From: CAMPJM01 sp964440915
GTDB lineage: Bacteria; Bacteroidota; Bacteroidia; Cytophagales; Cyclobacteriaceae
DNA: 64,000 bases
Assembly: GCA_964440915.1 (NCBI GenBank)
Contig: CAYTTV010000005.1
Coordinates: 1 to 64,000, forward strand
Direction: 5' to 3'
Below, piece by piece: positions 45,635 to 54,973 of this stretch. The notes under the pieces are model-generated. The model did not search any database. It saw only the letters and a program-made list of their open reading frames with translations, and had not been told where the DNA came from. The position numbers and the translations under genes are program-made. Each line of letters starts with the position of its first letter. Position 1 is the stretch's first letter.

Positions 45635-46068
45635 AGCACTACTATTTTTTCTTCAAGATAGAATTTCTTTGAGGCATCGGTCCATTCCATTTTTACCCTC
45701 CAAAAGCCTTTCTCAAGATGACCTACAGGAATGGTTTGGCTTCCGTCGCGAGCTTGTACAGTTACGACAAAGTCCTTGGCAGCATCGGATGGTCTGAAAA
45801 AAAGAATTGAACCCTCCTTGATGCCCTGGTTATGCGTATACTCTACCTTCACCGTTTGGTTCTCCTGATGATATCGAATAGTTGGAGGTTGCTCCAGCGA
45901 AGCCGTGTTGGTTTCGATATCGATCTGATTTTGATAGGCTATTTCTCTTTCATAATACTGCTTTTCAACCAGATGGATGTCTTTCTGCTGGAAACATATT
46001 GTTACCAAACTGACCATCAGTACAACAAACCCTATAAATACGATAGCAATTTTATATCCCCAGTTCAT
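45631..46068 (-). CDS. FixH-family cbb3 oxidase assembly protein
   Basis: The 145-residue protein has one N-terminal membrane helix (about 5-25) and a periplasmic beta domain with FWRVKMEWTDASKKFYLEEKIVV at the end. It is the standard companion of ccoG in cbb3 operons, where FixH/CcoH aids assembly. It lies 38 bp after ccoG. Confidence 0.85.
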   Translation of the reverse strand: MNWGYKIAIVFIGFVVLMVSLVTICFQQKDIHLVEKQYYEREIAYQNQIDIETNTASLEQPPTIRYHQENQTVKVEYTHNQGIKEGSILFFRPSDAAKDFVVTVQARDGSQTIPVGHLEKGFWRVKMEWTDASKKFYLEEKIVVL

Positions 46069-46106
46069 AGTATATCTATTTAGTTTACATTGCTCCTAAA
46101 GGTGCA

Positions 46107-47513
46107 TTAGTTGTTTATCGGTCCCATAAACCGCGTTTCAATTTCGTCCAAGATTTCGCCGTCTGCATACACTTCTATGTTTAGACGAGTGCTGTTTGTT
46201 ATGATTTCCTCTTTTTCCAAGATAATAAAGAAAGTGCTTTCTTTTCTAGCTTGCCCCAATAGCGTAAGGTCTTCTTCTCCCACTATTTTTATTTCACCTT
46301 TTCCGTCAGCCAATCTTAGCGCAATATGTGCATCATCAAAGGTCTTATTGATGAGCTGTACGTTGTATAGGTTGCTGATCCTGCCATCTTCCTGTTCTTG
46401 GTACATCGTTCCAGGTACACGGGTAATTGTGGCCTCTATGTGTTCTCGGCTGTATAGTAAATAAATCAAAGCACCTATAAGAACCAGCAATACAGTGCCG
46501 TAAGCGATGATACGGGGCGACAAAGTCAATTTTTTCTTTTCTGCTATGCCATTGTAAGAATCGAATCTTATAAGCCCTTTTGGCCTGTTCACCTTTTCCA
46601 TCACTTCATCACATGCATCGATACAGGCTGTGCAGTTCACACATTCCATCTGGGTGCCGTTTCGGATGTCGATACCAGTAGGGCATACATGTACGCACAA
46701 ATGACAATCGATGCAGTCTCCTAAAGAAGAGGTATCTTGATTCTTTCTTATTTTGCCTCTTGGTTCTCCTCTTAGCCAGTCATAGGCTACTACAATTGAG
46801 TTTTTATCAAGCATTACGCCTTGCAATCTTCCATAGGGGCAGATGACCGTACAAGCTTGTTCTCGAAGGAATGCAAAAACCCCATAAAAAATGCCTGTGA
46901 ACATGAGCAGCCCTACAAAACCAGCCCAATTTTCGGAAGGAGGTTTTGAAACTATTTCCTTCACCTGATCAATGCCGATCAAATAGGCCATCACGGTGTG
47001 CGAAATCAATAGGGCAATAGCAAGGAAAATAAAGTGCTTACTTCCCTTCTTTATAATTTTCTCATTATTCCAAGGTGCTTGGGCCAGTTTGCGTTGTTGT
47101 CCTGCATCGCCCTCAATCCAGTATTCTATTTTTCGGAATACCATTTCCATGAATATCGTCTGAGGACAGGCCCAACCACACCATACGCGACCAAAAACAA
47201 CCGTGAATAAAATGATGAATACAACAAAAATCAGCAGCACAAAGATGAGCAAGTGAGTGTCCTGGGGCCAGAATATAGCGCCGAAGATGACAAACTTCCT
47301 TTCAAAGAAATTGAGGAGTATGAGGGGCTGCCCGTTTACTTTGACAAAGGGAGCCAAGAACAAGACACCCAATAGGATCCATGCCACCAAAACCCTTAAC
47401 CTGTGAAGTTTACCTTTTGGTTTTTTAGGATATATCCATACCCGTTTTCCCTTCTCATCCATTGTGGCGATCGAATCCCGAAAGCCTTCTGTATCTGTTG
47501 TAAAATCATTCAT
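46107..47513 (-). CDS. ccoG: Cytochrome c oxidase accessory protein CcoG
   Basis: The 468-residue membrane protein has about five helices with CGWACPQTIFME and CTVICPYGRLQ. Two 4Fe-4S ferredoxin motifs, CIDCHLCVHVCP and CVNCTACIDACD, follow near residues 255-300. A C-terminal Ig-like domain lies outside the membrane. CcoG reduces Cu(II) for the CuB site of cbb3 oxidase. It lies 3 bp after ccoP in the operon. Confidence 0.93.
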   Translation of the reverse strand: MNDFTTDTEGFRDSIATMDEKGKRVWIYPKKPKGKLHRLRVLVAWILLGVLFLAPFVKVNGQPLILLNFFERKFVIFGAIFWPQDTHLLIFVLLIFVVFIILFTVVFGRVWCGWACPQTIFMEMVFRKIEYWIEGDAGQQRKLAQAPWNNEKIIKKGSKHFIFLAIALLISHTVMAYLIGIDQVKEIVSKPPSENWAGFVGLLMFTGIFYGVFAFLREQACTVICPYGRLQGVMLDKNSIVVAYDWLRGEPRGKIRKNQDTSSLGDCIDCHLCVHVCPTGIDIRNGTQMECVNCTACIDACDEVMEKVNRPKGLIRFDSYNGIAEKKKLTLSPRIIAYGTVLLVLIGALIYLLYSREHIEATITRVPGTMYQEQEDGRISNLYNVQLINKTFDDAHIALRLADGKGEIKIVGEEDLTLLGQARKESTFFIILEKEEIITNSTRLNIEVYADGEILDEIETRFMGPINN

Positions 47514-47516
47514 TTT

Positions 47517-48449
47517 TTAAAGCGCACTAATGGCTTCTTCGCTTACTTCATCTTCTTCGTATTTTTCACCTTGCGGTGCTTTGGGGTTTGCAGGGATAGT
47601 CCCTTGTAAAGTCATGATATAACTGGATATGTTTTGTATTTCTTCTGGGGTAAACTTGTCATGCCATGGGATCATACCCTTTTCTTGTACGCCATATTTT
47701 ATAATGCTAAAGATATCTTGAATACTTCCTCCGTGTATCCAGTACTCGTCTGTAAGGTTGGGTCCTACGGTACCGCCACCGTCGGCAGCATGACAAGCCG
47801 CACAGTTTTGTATATAAAGTGTCTTGGCTTTTTCTAAAGCTGCTGCGTCCGTAACAAACACAACGTTGTGCTCATCGATGGAATTGCTGGTCAGTAAGCT
47901 TCTTTCACTTGCCTGTTTTTCAGCAGCTGCAAGTTCTTCTTCATATTCTTGTATTTGCAGTTTGCCAGTACCCAGTACCATATAATGCAGCATATAGCCT
48001 ATAGCGAATACAATAGTCGCATAAAATAAATACTTGAGCCAAGGAGGCATGTGGTTGTTCAGCTCAGTGATGCCATCGTACGAGTGATCTAACATGATTT
48101 CTTCTTCTTGATCCACAGGAAGCAGCTCTCCTGAACCAAATTTCTGATTCAATTTTGTCCACAGGCTCACTTTCTCCATTGTGACCCCCTCTCCAGATTT
48201 CCTGTCTTCTACCATTCGGTTGAGGGCGTAGAGCACATATATGCAAATAAGCAGTACCAGTATCGTAATGATCATCAGGGCGCCTAGTACAAGCAGCAGG
48301 GAATCGTTACTCCATGCTCCGCTATCGTTAGATTGTGCTGCCGCTAAGGTTGGCGATAAAAGGACGACAAAAAGCGAGAATATTTTCAAGAATATAGGCT
48401 TCTTATACATCAATAGCCTCTGTTTGAATAAGAATAGGATAAATTTCAT
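47517..48449 (-). CDS. ccoP: cbb3 oxidase subunit III (CcoP), single heme
   Basis: The 310-residue protein has a signal-like first helix ending LAAAQ, two membrane helices (about 50-76 and 137-158) and a cytochrome c domain with C216-AACH220. A probable Met ligand lies in KGMIPWHDKF. Proteobacterial CcoP has two heme c domains; only one CxxCH is present here. It passes electrons to the CcoN/O core. The ATG at 48449 overlaps the preceding stop as ATGA, which supports that start; M14 would also give a signal peptide. Confidence 0.9.
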   Translation of the reverse strand: MKFILFLFKQRLLMYKKPIFLKIFSLFVVLLSPTLAAAQSNDSGAWSNDSLLLVLGALMIITILVLLICIYVLYALNRMVEDRKSGEGVTMEKVSLWTKLNQKFGSGELLPVDQEEEIMLDHSYDGITELNNHMPPWLKYLFYATIVFAIGYMLHYMVLGTGKLQIQEYEEELAAAEKQASERSLLTSNSIDEHNVVFVTDAAALEKAKTLYIQNCAACHAADGGGTVGPNLTDEYWIHGGSIQDIFSIIKYGVQEKGMIPWHDKFTPEEIQNISSYIMTLQGTIPANPKAPQGEKYEEDEVSEEAISAL

Positions 48450-48628
48450 TGCTCTTTTTGGTTAGATTGTTTATGATCTAAGGGCAGGTCTTCCATGTCT
48501 TTAATGTATTGTTTGTCTACTCTGATTACCCAAATGAATAGCAACACAAAGAATATGAAGAATATGAGAAGAGAAATGATGGGATAGATGTCTATCCCTT
48601 CGATGTTTTCAAAATAATGCTTGAACAT
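48446..48628 (-). CDS. CcoQ-like small cbb3 oxidase subunit
   Basis: The 60-residue protein has one membrane helix (about 15-35, YPIISLLIFFIFFVLLFIWV) and a charged tail. Its place between ccoNO and ccoP and its size are those of CcoQ/subunit IV. Its stop overlaps the start of ccoP. Confidence 0.8.
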   Translation of the reverse strand: MFKHYFENIEGIDIYPIISLLIFFIFFVLLFIWVIRVDKQYIKDMEDLPLDHKQSNQKEQ

Positions 48629-48656
48629 AGCGAATCTGTTTTCTAGTTTTAAAGGT

Positions 48657-50828
48657 CTATTTCACTTTAATATCCGTGCCCAATCGTTGTAAATAGGCTA
48701 TTAGGGCCACCATCTCACTGTCTTCCATTACTTCAATACCCGATTCACGAAGTCCTATGGTTATTTTTTGTGCCTGTTCCGCCATATCCTTATTGGCCAA
48801 TTCGTCATAGCCTTCAGGATAAGGAACGCCCAATCTTTGTAAGGTGCGGATTTTGGCTCCTGTAGAGGCAGCATCTACTTTGTTGGTAGCCAGCCATGGA
48901 TAAGGTGGCATAGTAGATCCAGGGGACATGGACTGTGGGTCTACCATATGGTGATAGTGCCATGAGTCAGGATATTTTCCGCCTATACGGTGCAGGTCAG
49001 GTCCTGTACGTTTGGATCCCCACAAGAAGGGCCGGTCATATACAAACTCCCCTGCTTTGGAGTACTCGCCATACCTTTCTGTCTCGGAACGGAAAGGCCT
49101 GATCATTTGAGAATGACAACCTACGCATCCTTGGCTGATGTAAATGTCCCTGCCGTGAAGCTCAAGGGGCGTGTAAGGCTGTACTGCTTCAATTGTTGGC
49201 ACATTGGATTTGATGAGAAAAGAAGGGATAAGTTCAAAGATGCCCCCAATCAATATGGCAACAGTAGCCAAAAGCGTGAACAACAAGGGCTTTCTTTCCC
49301 ACACGCGGTGCCAATGTTCGTTTTTAACGGCGTATTCTTTTTCTAAGGGAAGTGCTTCGTCCGCTTCATTGGCGATAAAGGAGCCTTTACGTGCTGTCTT
49401 AATCAGGTTATACACCATAATGAAAGTACCAGAAAGGTATAGTGCACCACCCAATGCCCGTAGCATGTACATGGGCTTTATCTGCAATACAGTTTCCAAG
49501 AAATTAGGGTATTGCAAAAAGCCGCTCTCGTTAAACTCTTTCCACATCAGGCTTTGTGTAAGGGCAGCCACATATAGCGGCAAAGCGTAAAACAATATGC
49601 CTAAAGTGCCCAACCAGAAATGCGTGTTGGCCAGTTTGGTCGAATATATTTTTGTATCCCACATGCGTGGTATAAGCCAATACAAGATGCCGAATGTAAG
49701 AAAACCATTCCATCCCAGCCCTCCTATGTGTACGTGCGCAACGATCCAGTCGGTGTAGTGTGCTATGGCGTTCACATTTTTGAGGGAAAGCAAAGGACCT
49801 TCAAATACGGCCATACCATATGCCGTGATAGCCACCACCATAAACTTAAGTACTGGGTCTTCTCTCACCCTGTCCCATGCGCCTCGGAGCGTCAGTAGTC
49901 CATTCATCATTCCGCCCCATGACGGCGCTAGTAGCATTATAGAGAAGGCCACCCCTAAAGTCTGCGCCCACTCTGGCAAAGATGTATACAGCAAATGGTG
50001 GGGTCCTGCCCATATATAAATAAATATAAGTGCCCAAAAATGGACGATGGAAAGTTTATAGGAATAGATAGGGCGGTTGGCTGCTTTGGGCAGAAAGTAG
50101 TACATCAAACCCAGATAAGGCGTGGTCAAGAAGAAGGCAACCGCATTGTGCCCGTACCACCACTGTACAAGCGCATCTTGCACTCCAGCATACATAGAGT
50201 AGCTCTTCATGAAAGATACAGGCAGGGCAAAAGAATTGACGACATGGAGCACCGCTACCGTAACAAAAGAGCCTAAATAAAACCAGATGGCCACATACAT
50301 GTGCCTTTCTCTGCGCTTTATAATGGTGCCTATCATGTTAATGCCAAAAACCAACCAAACAATGGTAATCGCAATGTCTATCGGCCATTCCAGTTCCGCA
50401 TATTCTTTAGAAGTTGTATAGCCCAAGGGCAGTGTGAGAACGGCTGCAACGATGATGAGCTGCCATCCCCAGAAGTTGATGTAGCTCATCAGGTCACTAT
50501 ACATCCGGGTTTTCAGAAGTCTTTGCAGCGAATAGTATACGCCCATAAAGATGGCATTGCCCACAAAGGCGAAGATAACCGCATTGGTATGGAGCGGCCT
50601 TATCCTTCCGAAAGTAGTGTATTGGTTGCCAAGGTTGGCTTCAGGCATAAACATTTGTATGGCGGCGGTTAGCCCTACAATCATGCCTATAATACCCCAT
50701 ACCGCCGTAGCGATAGCAAAATATTTAACAACCGTGTTGTCGTAATAGAACTTCTCCGTCAATAATCCTCTTGGATTTTTTGAGATAACCGGTGGATCAA
50801 GCTCCTGTGTAGCGTCGTTTTGTAACAT
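48657..50828 (-). CDS. ccoNO: Fused cbb3 oxidase subunits I and II (CcoN-CcoO)
   Basis: The 723-residue protein has a 12-helix CcoN part (about 30-490) with heme and CuB histidines in RPLHTNAVIFAFVGNAIF, WWYGHNAVAFFLTTPYLG, GPHHLLYTSLP and HVHIGGLGWNGF. It continues into a CcoO part with one membrane helix (about 515-535), CVGCHSQMIRP (heme c, near residue 570) and SPGSTMPPYPWL with the Met ligand. It is the catalytic core of a high-affinity oxygen reductase. The fusion of N and O is typical of Bacteroidota. It is the first gene of the operon; an FNR-like box lies upstream. Confidence 0.94.
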   Translation of the reverse strand: MLQNDATQELDPPVISKNPRGLLTEKFYYDNTVVKYFAIATAVWGIIGMIVGLTAAIQMFMPEANLGNQYTTFGRIRPLHTNAVIFAFVGNAIFMGVYYSLQRLLKTRMYSDLMSYINFWGWQLIIVAAVLTLPLGYTTSKEYAELEWPIDIAITIVWLVFGINMIGTIIKRRERHMYVAIWFYLGSFVTVAVLHVVNSFALPVSFMKSYSMYAGVQDALVQWWYGHNAVAFFLTTPYLGLMYYFLPKAANRPIYSYKLSIVHFWALIFIYIWAGPHHLLYTSLPEWAQTLGVAFSIMLLAPSWGGMMNGLLTLRGAWDRVREDPVLKFMVVAITAYGMAVFEGPLLSLKNVNAIAHYTDWIVAHVHIGGLGWNGFLTFGILYWLIPRMWDTKIYSTKLANTHFWLGTLGILFYALPLYVAALTQSLMWKEFNESGFLQYPNFLETVLQIKPMYMLRALGGALYLSGTFIMVYNLIKTARKGSFIANEADEALPLEKEYAVKNEHWHRVWERKPLLFTLLATVAILIGGIFELIPSFLIKSNVPTIEAVQPYTPLELHGRDIYISQGCVGCHSQMIRPFRSETERYGEYSKAGEFVYDRPFLWGSKRTGPDLHRIGGKYPDSWHYHHMVDPQSMSPGSTMPPYPWLATNKVDAASTGAKIRTLQRLGVPYPEGYDELANKDMAEQAQKITIGLRESGIEVMEDSEMVALIAYLQRLGTDIKVK

Positions 50829-50914
50829 ACTGTCTTCTTCTATAGTGCTTTTAAAAACACTGTAAAAGTATTCAGGTGTGCAGAGCTTTTAAATGATATG
50901 GGTTAAGGCAAAAG

Positions 50915-50928
50915 ATGATTTATATCAT
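50915..50928. promoter_or_regulatory. FNR/Crp-type palindrome upstream of the cbb3 operon
   Basis: ATGATTTATATCAT is a perfect inverted repeat (ATGAT-N4-ATCAT), one base per half from the FNR consensus TTGAT-N4-ATCAA. It is about 87 bp before the ccoNO start codon. A TACTTTTA -7-like word on the minus strand at 50863-50870 would put the box about 64 bp before transcription start. Confidence 0.45.
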
Positions 50929-51048
50929 GGTTTTTAGGAGGCAAAAGGAGCGTTGGGAGAGAAAAACCGTGGGGGAGACCCGCTTCTTGGGTCAAGAAAT
51001 GCTTTTAGAGATATTAGGGCAAGAAATGTCTTTGACTTAGCATATAAA

Positions 51049-51086
51049 ATTACGGCCTGGCATTTTGATGAATGTCAGGCCGTAAT
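51049..51086 (-). terminator. Terminator of queA
   Basis: The arms ATTACGGCCTGGCATT and AATGTCAGGCCGTAAT pair over 16 positions with one G-U. On the minus strand they are followed by TTTTATATG. It lies 11 bp after the queA stop codon. Confidence 0.8.
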
Positions 51087-51097
51087 CGAATGGGATC

Positions 51098-52144
51098 TTA
51101 TATAATCAGCATGGCATCGCCGTAGCTGAAGAACTTGTACTTTTCTTCTTTCGCTACTTCGTAGGCATGCCTAATCAAGTCATATCCACCAAAGGCACAA
51201 GCCATCATCAATAATGTAGACTCGGGCAAGTGGAAATTGGTGATCATCGCATTGCAGATTTTAAATTCATAAGGAGGGAAAATAAATTTGTCTGTCCAAC
51301 CTTGGTTAGGCTTCAATCTTCCTCCTGCAGATACAGAAGATTCTAAAGAGCGCATAGAGGTTGTGCCAACCGCACACACCCTTTTTTTATTGTCAAGCGC
51401 GTTGTTCACGAGGTCAGTGGTGCTTTGAGAAACCATAAAGTTCTCAGAGTCCATCTTGTGCTTGGTTAGATCCTCTACATCTACTGGCCTAAAAGTGCCC
51501 AAGCCAATGTGTAGTGTGATAGAGGCAACGTCCACACCTTTTATTTCCAGGCGCTTCATGATTTGTTTGGTAAAATGCAGCCCAGCTGAGGGAGCCGCTA
51601 CCGCACCGATATTTTCAGCATATATTGTTTGGAAGCGCTCACGGTCTTCGGCTTCAGCCTTTCTCTTGATTTGCTTTGGAAGCGGTGTTTCTCCTAAAGT
51701 GTCGATGGCTTTATAAAACTCATCGTCTGGACCATCGTATAGAAAGCGAATTGTCCTTCCTCTTGAAGTGGTGTTGTCTATTACTTCAGCTACCAGATCG
51801 CCCTCTCCAAAATATAGCTTGTTGCCCACTCTTATTTTCCTCGCAGGATCAACCAATACATCCCAAAGATGCATTTCTCTGTTGAGTTCCCTCAGCAAGA
51901 ATACTTCTATCTTGGCCCCTGTCTTTTCCTTGTTGCCATATAGCCTGGCAGGAAAAACTTTGGTATCATTAGTAATAAGAACATCGCCTTCTTCAAAATA
52001 GTCAATCATATCTTTGAAGAGCTTATGTTCAATCTTGCCATCTTCACGGTGAATCACCATTAAACGTGACTCATCCCTGTTTTCTGCCGGGTGTAACGCT
52101 ATCAAACCAGACGGCAAATCAAACTTGAACTCGGATAATTTCAT
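51098..52144 (-). CDS. queA: S-adenosylmethionine:tRNA ribosyltransferase-isomerase QueA
   Basis: The 348-residue protein has the full family length. Motifs are FDLPSGLIALHPAENRDESRLMV, GDVLITNDTKVFPARLYG, SAGLHFT, HIGLGTFRPV and NFHLPESTLLMMACAFGG. It makes epoxyqueuosine at the tRNA wobble position from preQ1 and SAM. It stands alone, with a hairpin terminator and the divergent permease gene upstream. Confidence 0.95.
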   Translation of the reverse strand: MKLSEFKFDLPSGLIALHPAENRDESRLMVIHREDGKIEHKLFKDMIDYFEEGDVLITNDTKVFPARLYGNKEKTGAKIEVFLLRELNREMHLWDVLVDPARKIRVGNKLYFGEGDLVAEVIDNTTSRGRTIRFLYDGPDDEFYKAIDTLGETPLPKQIKRKAEAEDRERFQTIYAENIGAVAAPSAGLHFTKQIMKRLEIKGVDVASITLHIGLGTFRPVDVEDLTKHKMDSENFMVSQSTTDLVNNALDNKKRVCAVGTTSMRSLESSVSAGGRLKPNQGWTDKFIFPPYEFKICNAMITNFHLPESTLLMMACAFGGYDLIRHAYEVAKEEKYKFFSYGDAMLII

Positions 52145-52295
52145 ATATATATTACCTTTCTAAATGGAATAAAGCGGAAATGAAAATTCCTAGGGCGTAG
52201 GAAAATTAATCTGCAAATTTAATGATTTGTTTTGATTATTGTTAATTTTAGCAGAAATACTTATTAGAGGGACTTTTTGAAATTGATATCCACTG

Positions 52296-53546
52296 GTGAA
52301 AACATTAAGACTTATTATTGAAAGTTTTCGGTTTGCTACAAATGCTTTAAAGGTAAATTTGCTGAGAACAGTTCTATCTCTTCTGGGCGTTACCATAGGG
52401 ATATTTGCTATCATAGCCGTATTTACTGTAGTCGATTCTCTCGAAAGAAGCATCAAAGACAGTTTTTCTTTTTTAGGGGCCAATATCCTTTATGTGGAGA
52501 AGTGGCCGTATGGCTTAGGAGGTGAGTATCCTTGGTGGAAATATATGAAACGTCCTCCTGTAAACACGAGCGAGTTTGATTTTCTGAACGAGCATGTAAC
52601 TCACATGAAAGCCAGTGCAATATACGCCACCAGGGGAGGTTCGCTAGTCAAGCACGAAAACAGCAGCATCAACAATGTGAATTTGTGCGGTGCAACCTAT
52701 GGCTACAATGACGTATTTGAATTGGATATTATAGGAGGCCGGTATTTTACCCAGCAGGAAGCTGAAACGGCAAGGAATGTGGCCGTGATTGGTGCTGATA
52801 TTGCTGCTGCCCTTTTTCCCCTTTCTGATCCTATAGGACAAGAGATTAAAATCAAAGGACTTAAATATGTAGTAATAGGCACTTTGAAAAGGGAGGGAGA
52901 AAGCATGCTAGGCTTTTCAAGTAACGACAGGGCTTGCTATATCCCATTCAAAAGCTTTCAAAAATTATATTATACACAAGGAATGTTTGGCATCAATCCT
53001 AGCATTGCCATAAAGGGCCATGAAGAAGATACCGGTCTTGCCGAACTGGAAAGTCAAGTGACCGGCCTCATGCGTGCCAAAAGGGGGCTGAAGCCACTTG
53101 AAGAAGATAGTTTTGCCTTGAACAGGCCAGAGTCCATCACCAATTTTCTTACTGAAATTTTCAAAGTGGTCACTTTTGCAGGATGGATGATAGGGGGTTT
53201 CTCTATCTTGGTGGGAGGCTTCGGTATAGCCAATATCATGTTTGTATCGGTAAAGGAAAGGACCAACCTGATAGGAATTCAGAAATCCATCGGTGCGAAA
53301 AATTATTTTATTTTATTGCAATTCTTGTTCGAGTCTGTTTTTTTGAGTGTCATAGGAGGAGGGGTAGGGATACTGTTGGTGTACTTTCTCACCTTTATCC
53401 CCTTAGGTACTTTCGTGGTCGTCCTTACGGCCAAAAATATCTTGATTGGCTTGGCGGTGGCCTCTATTGTAGGGACAGTGGCGGGGATAGTGCCCGCAGC
53501 CATTGCCGCCAAAATGGATCCCGTAACGGCCATTAGGACATCGTAG
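52296..53546 (+). CDS. ABC transporter permease, MacB/FtsX type
   Basis: The 416-residue protein has a membrane helix (about 20-45, TVLSLLGVTIGIFAIIAVFTVVD), a periplasmic MacB-like core domain (about 45-260), then three C-terminal FtsX helices (GGFGIANIMFVSVKERTNLIGIQKSIGA). No ATPase gene lies beside it in this window, so the partner is encoded elsewhere. The GTG at 52296 opens a normal family N-terminus. Substrate unknown; such permeases work in efflux or lipoprotein handling. Confidence 0.87.
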   Translation: MKTLRLIIESFRFATNALKVNLLRTVLSLLGVTIGIFAIIAVFTVVDSLERSIKDSFSFLGANILYVEKWPYGLGGEYPWWKYMKRPPVNTSEFDFLNEHVTHMKASAIYATRGGSLVKHENSSINNVNLCGATYGYNDVFELDIIGGRYFTQQEAETARNVAVIGADIAAALFPLSDPIGQEIKIKGLKYVVIGTLKREGESMLGFSSNDRACYIPFKSFQKLYYTQGMFGINPSIAIKGHEEDTGLAELESQVTGLMRAKRGLKPLEEDSFALNRPESITNFLTEIFKVVTFAGWMIGGFSILVGGFGIANIMFVSVKERTNLIGIQKSIGAKNYFILLQFLFESVFLSVIGGGVGILLVYFLTFIPLGTFVVVLTAKNILIGLAVASIVGTVAGIVPAAIAAKMDPVTAIRTS

Positions 53547-53631
53547 GACAGCCATATGTTGGTATATCACATGGCACGGAGGTCGCACCATCTTACTCAT
53601 GATCGTGTGGCGCCCCAATCATCTAGAAAAC

Positions 53632-53665
53632 AAAAACCCATAAGTTTATCTTATGGGTTTTTTTT
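53632..53665. terminator. Bidirectional terminator between the permease gene and recA
   Basis: A perfect 13-bp stem AAAAACCCATAAG / CTTATGGGTTTTT with a TTTAT loop has A- and T-runs on both sides. Confidence 0.88.
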
Positions 53666-53668
53666 AAG

Positions 53669-54697
53669 TTATCCTTGGGCTGGTATGGGCTTCTCCAGGT
53701 CTTCACCCTTGATTTTTGCTTTTATTTTTCCTTCTATCTCTTCCATCAGCTCGGGATTGTCTTCTAGCAGCTTCTTTACTGCATCCCTACCTTGGCCAAG
53801 TTTGGTGCTTTCATATGAAAACCATGATCCAGCCTTGTTCACAATATTCAGCTCCACACCAAGGTCGATGATTTCCCCTACTTTGGATATCCCTTGTCCG
53901 TACATGATGTCGAACTCCACTATTTTAAAGGGCGGTGCCACCTTGTTCTTCACTACCTTTACACGGGTACGGTTTCCAATAATGTTGTCAGGACCTTCTT
54001 TTATTTGCCCTATCCTCCGGATGTCCAAACGGACAGAAGCATAAAATTTCAGGGCGTTTCCACCGGTAGTTGTTTCTGGGTTCCCAAACATTACACCAAT
54101 CTTTTCCCTGAGCTGGTTGATGAAAATACAAGCGCAGCCAGTTTTATTGATTGCCCCTGTCAATTTTCTCAAGGCTTGAGACATCAGTCTGGCTTGCAAA
54201 CCCATTTTGCTGTCGCCCATTTCTCCTTCAAGCTCTCCTTTGGGAACAAGCGCTGCTACAGAGTCAATTACGATAATGTCAATAGCGCCAGACCTGATCA
54301 GGTGTTCTGCAATTTCTAAAGCTTGTTCTCCATTGTCTGGTTGGGAAATCAAAAGATTTTCTGTGTCTATTCCCAATTTTTCCGCATACAATTTATCGAA
54401 GGCGTGTTCGGCGTCTATAAATGCGGCCAAGCCTCCTTTCTTTTGGGCTTCTGCAATACAATGCATTGAAAGAGTCGTCTTTCCAGAAGATTCAGGGCCA
54501 TATATTTCGATTACTCTGCCCTTAGGAATGCCGCCCACTCCCAAAGCGATGTCTAGTCCAAGAGAGCCAGTGGAAATAGAAGGAACATCCATCACTTTTT
54601 CGTCGCTCAATTTCATCACGGTTCCTTTGCCATAGGTTTTCTCCAATTTGTCTATAGTCAATTGGAGGGCTTTGAGTTTTTCTTGATTGTCACTCAT
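53669..54697 (-). CDS. recA: Recombinase RecA
   Basis: The 342-residue protein has Walker A GPESSGKTT (67-75), DAEHAFD, VIDSVAALVPKGELEG (Walker B and loop 1), INQLREKIGVMFGNPETTTGG (loop 2) and the C-terminal EDLEKP region. It does strand exchange and LexA-type coprotease work in DNA repair. Its stop lies 4 bp from a strong bidirectional hairpin. Confidence 0.97.
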   Translation of the reverse strand: MSDNQEKLKALQLTIDKLEKTYGKGTVMKLSDEKVMDVPSISTGSLGLDIALGVGGIPKGRVIEIYGPESSGKTTLSMHCIAEAQKKGGLAAFIDAEHAFDKLYAEKLGIDTENLLISQPDNGEQALEIAEHLIRSGAIDIIVIDSVAALVPKGELEGEMGDSKMGLQARLMSQALRKLTGAINKTGCACIFINQLREKIGVMFGNPETTTGGNALKFYASVRLDIRRIGQIKEGPDNIIGNRTRVKVVKNKVAPPFKIVEFDIMYGQGISKVGEIIDLGVELNIVNKAGSWFSYESTKLGQGRDAVKKLLEDNPELMEEIEGKIKAKIKGEDLEKPIPAQG

Positions 54698-54973
54698 ATA
54701 ATTTATGTGCTTAAGTGTGTTTTACATTAAATCCCAAGGCTATAACTAGCCCGTAAGATCGGATAACTAAGATTAGTGTCGGGTATTAGATATATTCCAA
54801 TAGCTTGTTGATCGATGCAAAAGTCAATGCAGAACCTTACGATTACAAGCTGTGAAGTTACTATTTAACCATACAATTCACAACTTTTGTTGATAGATAT
54901 CCACAGCGCTAAAAGTAACGCAAAAATTTTATGTTCAGTCTTTCCCCCTTATATTGCAAAGAAGAATTTCAAT

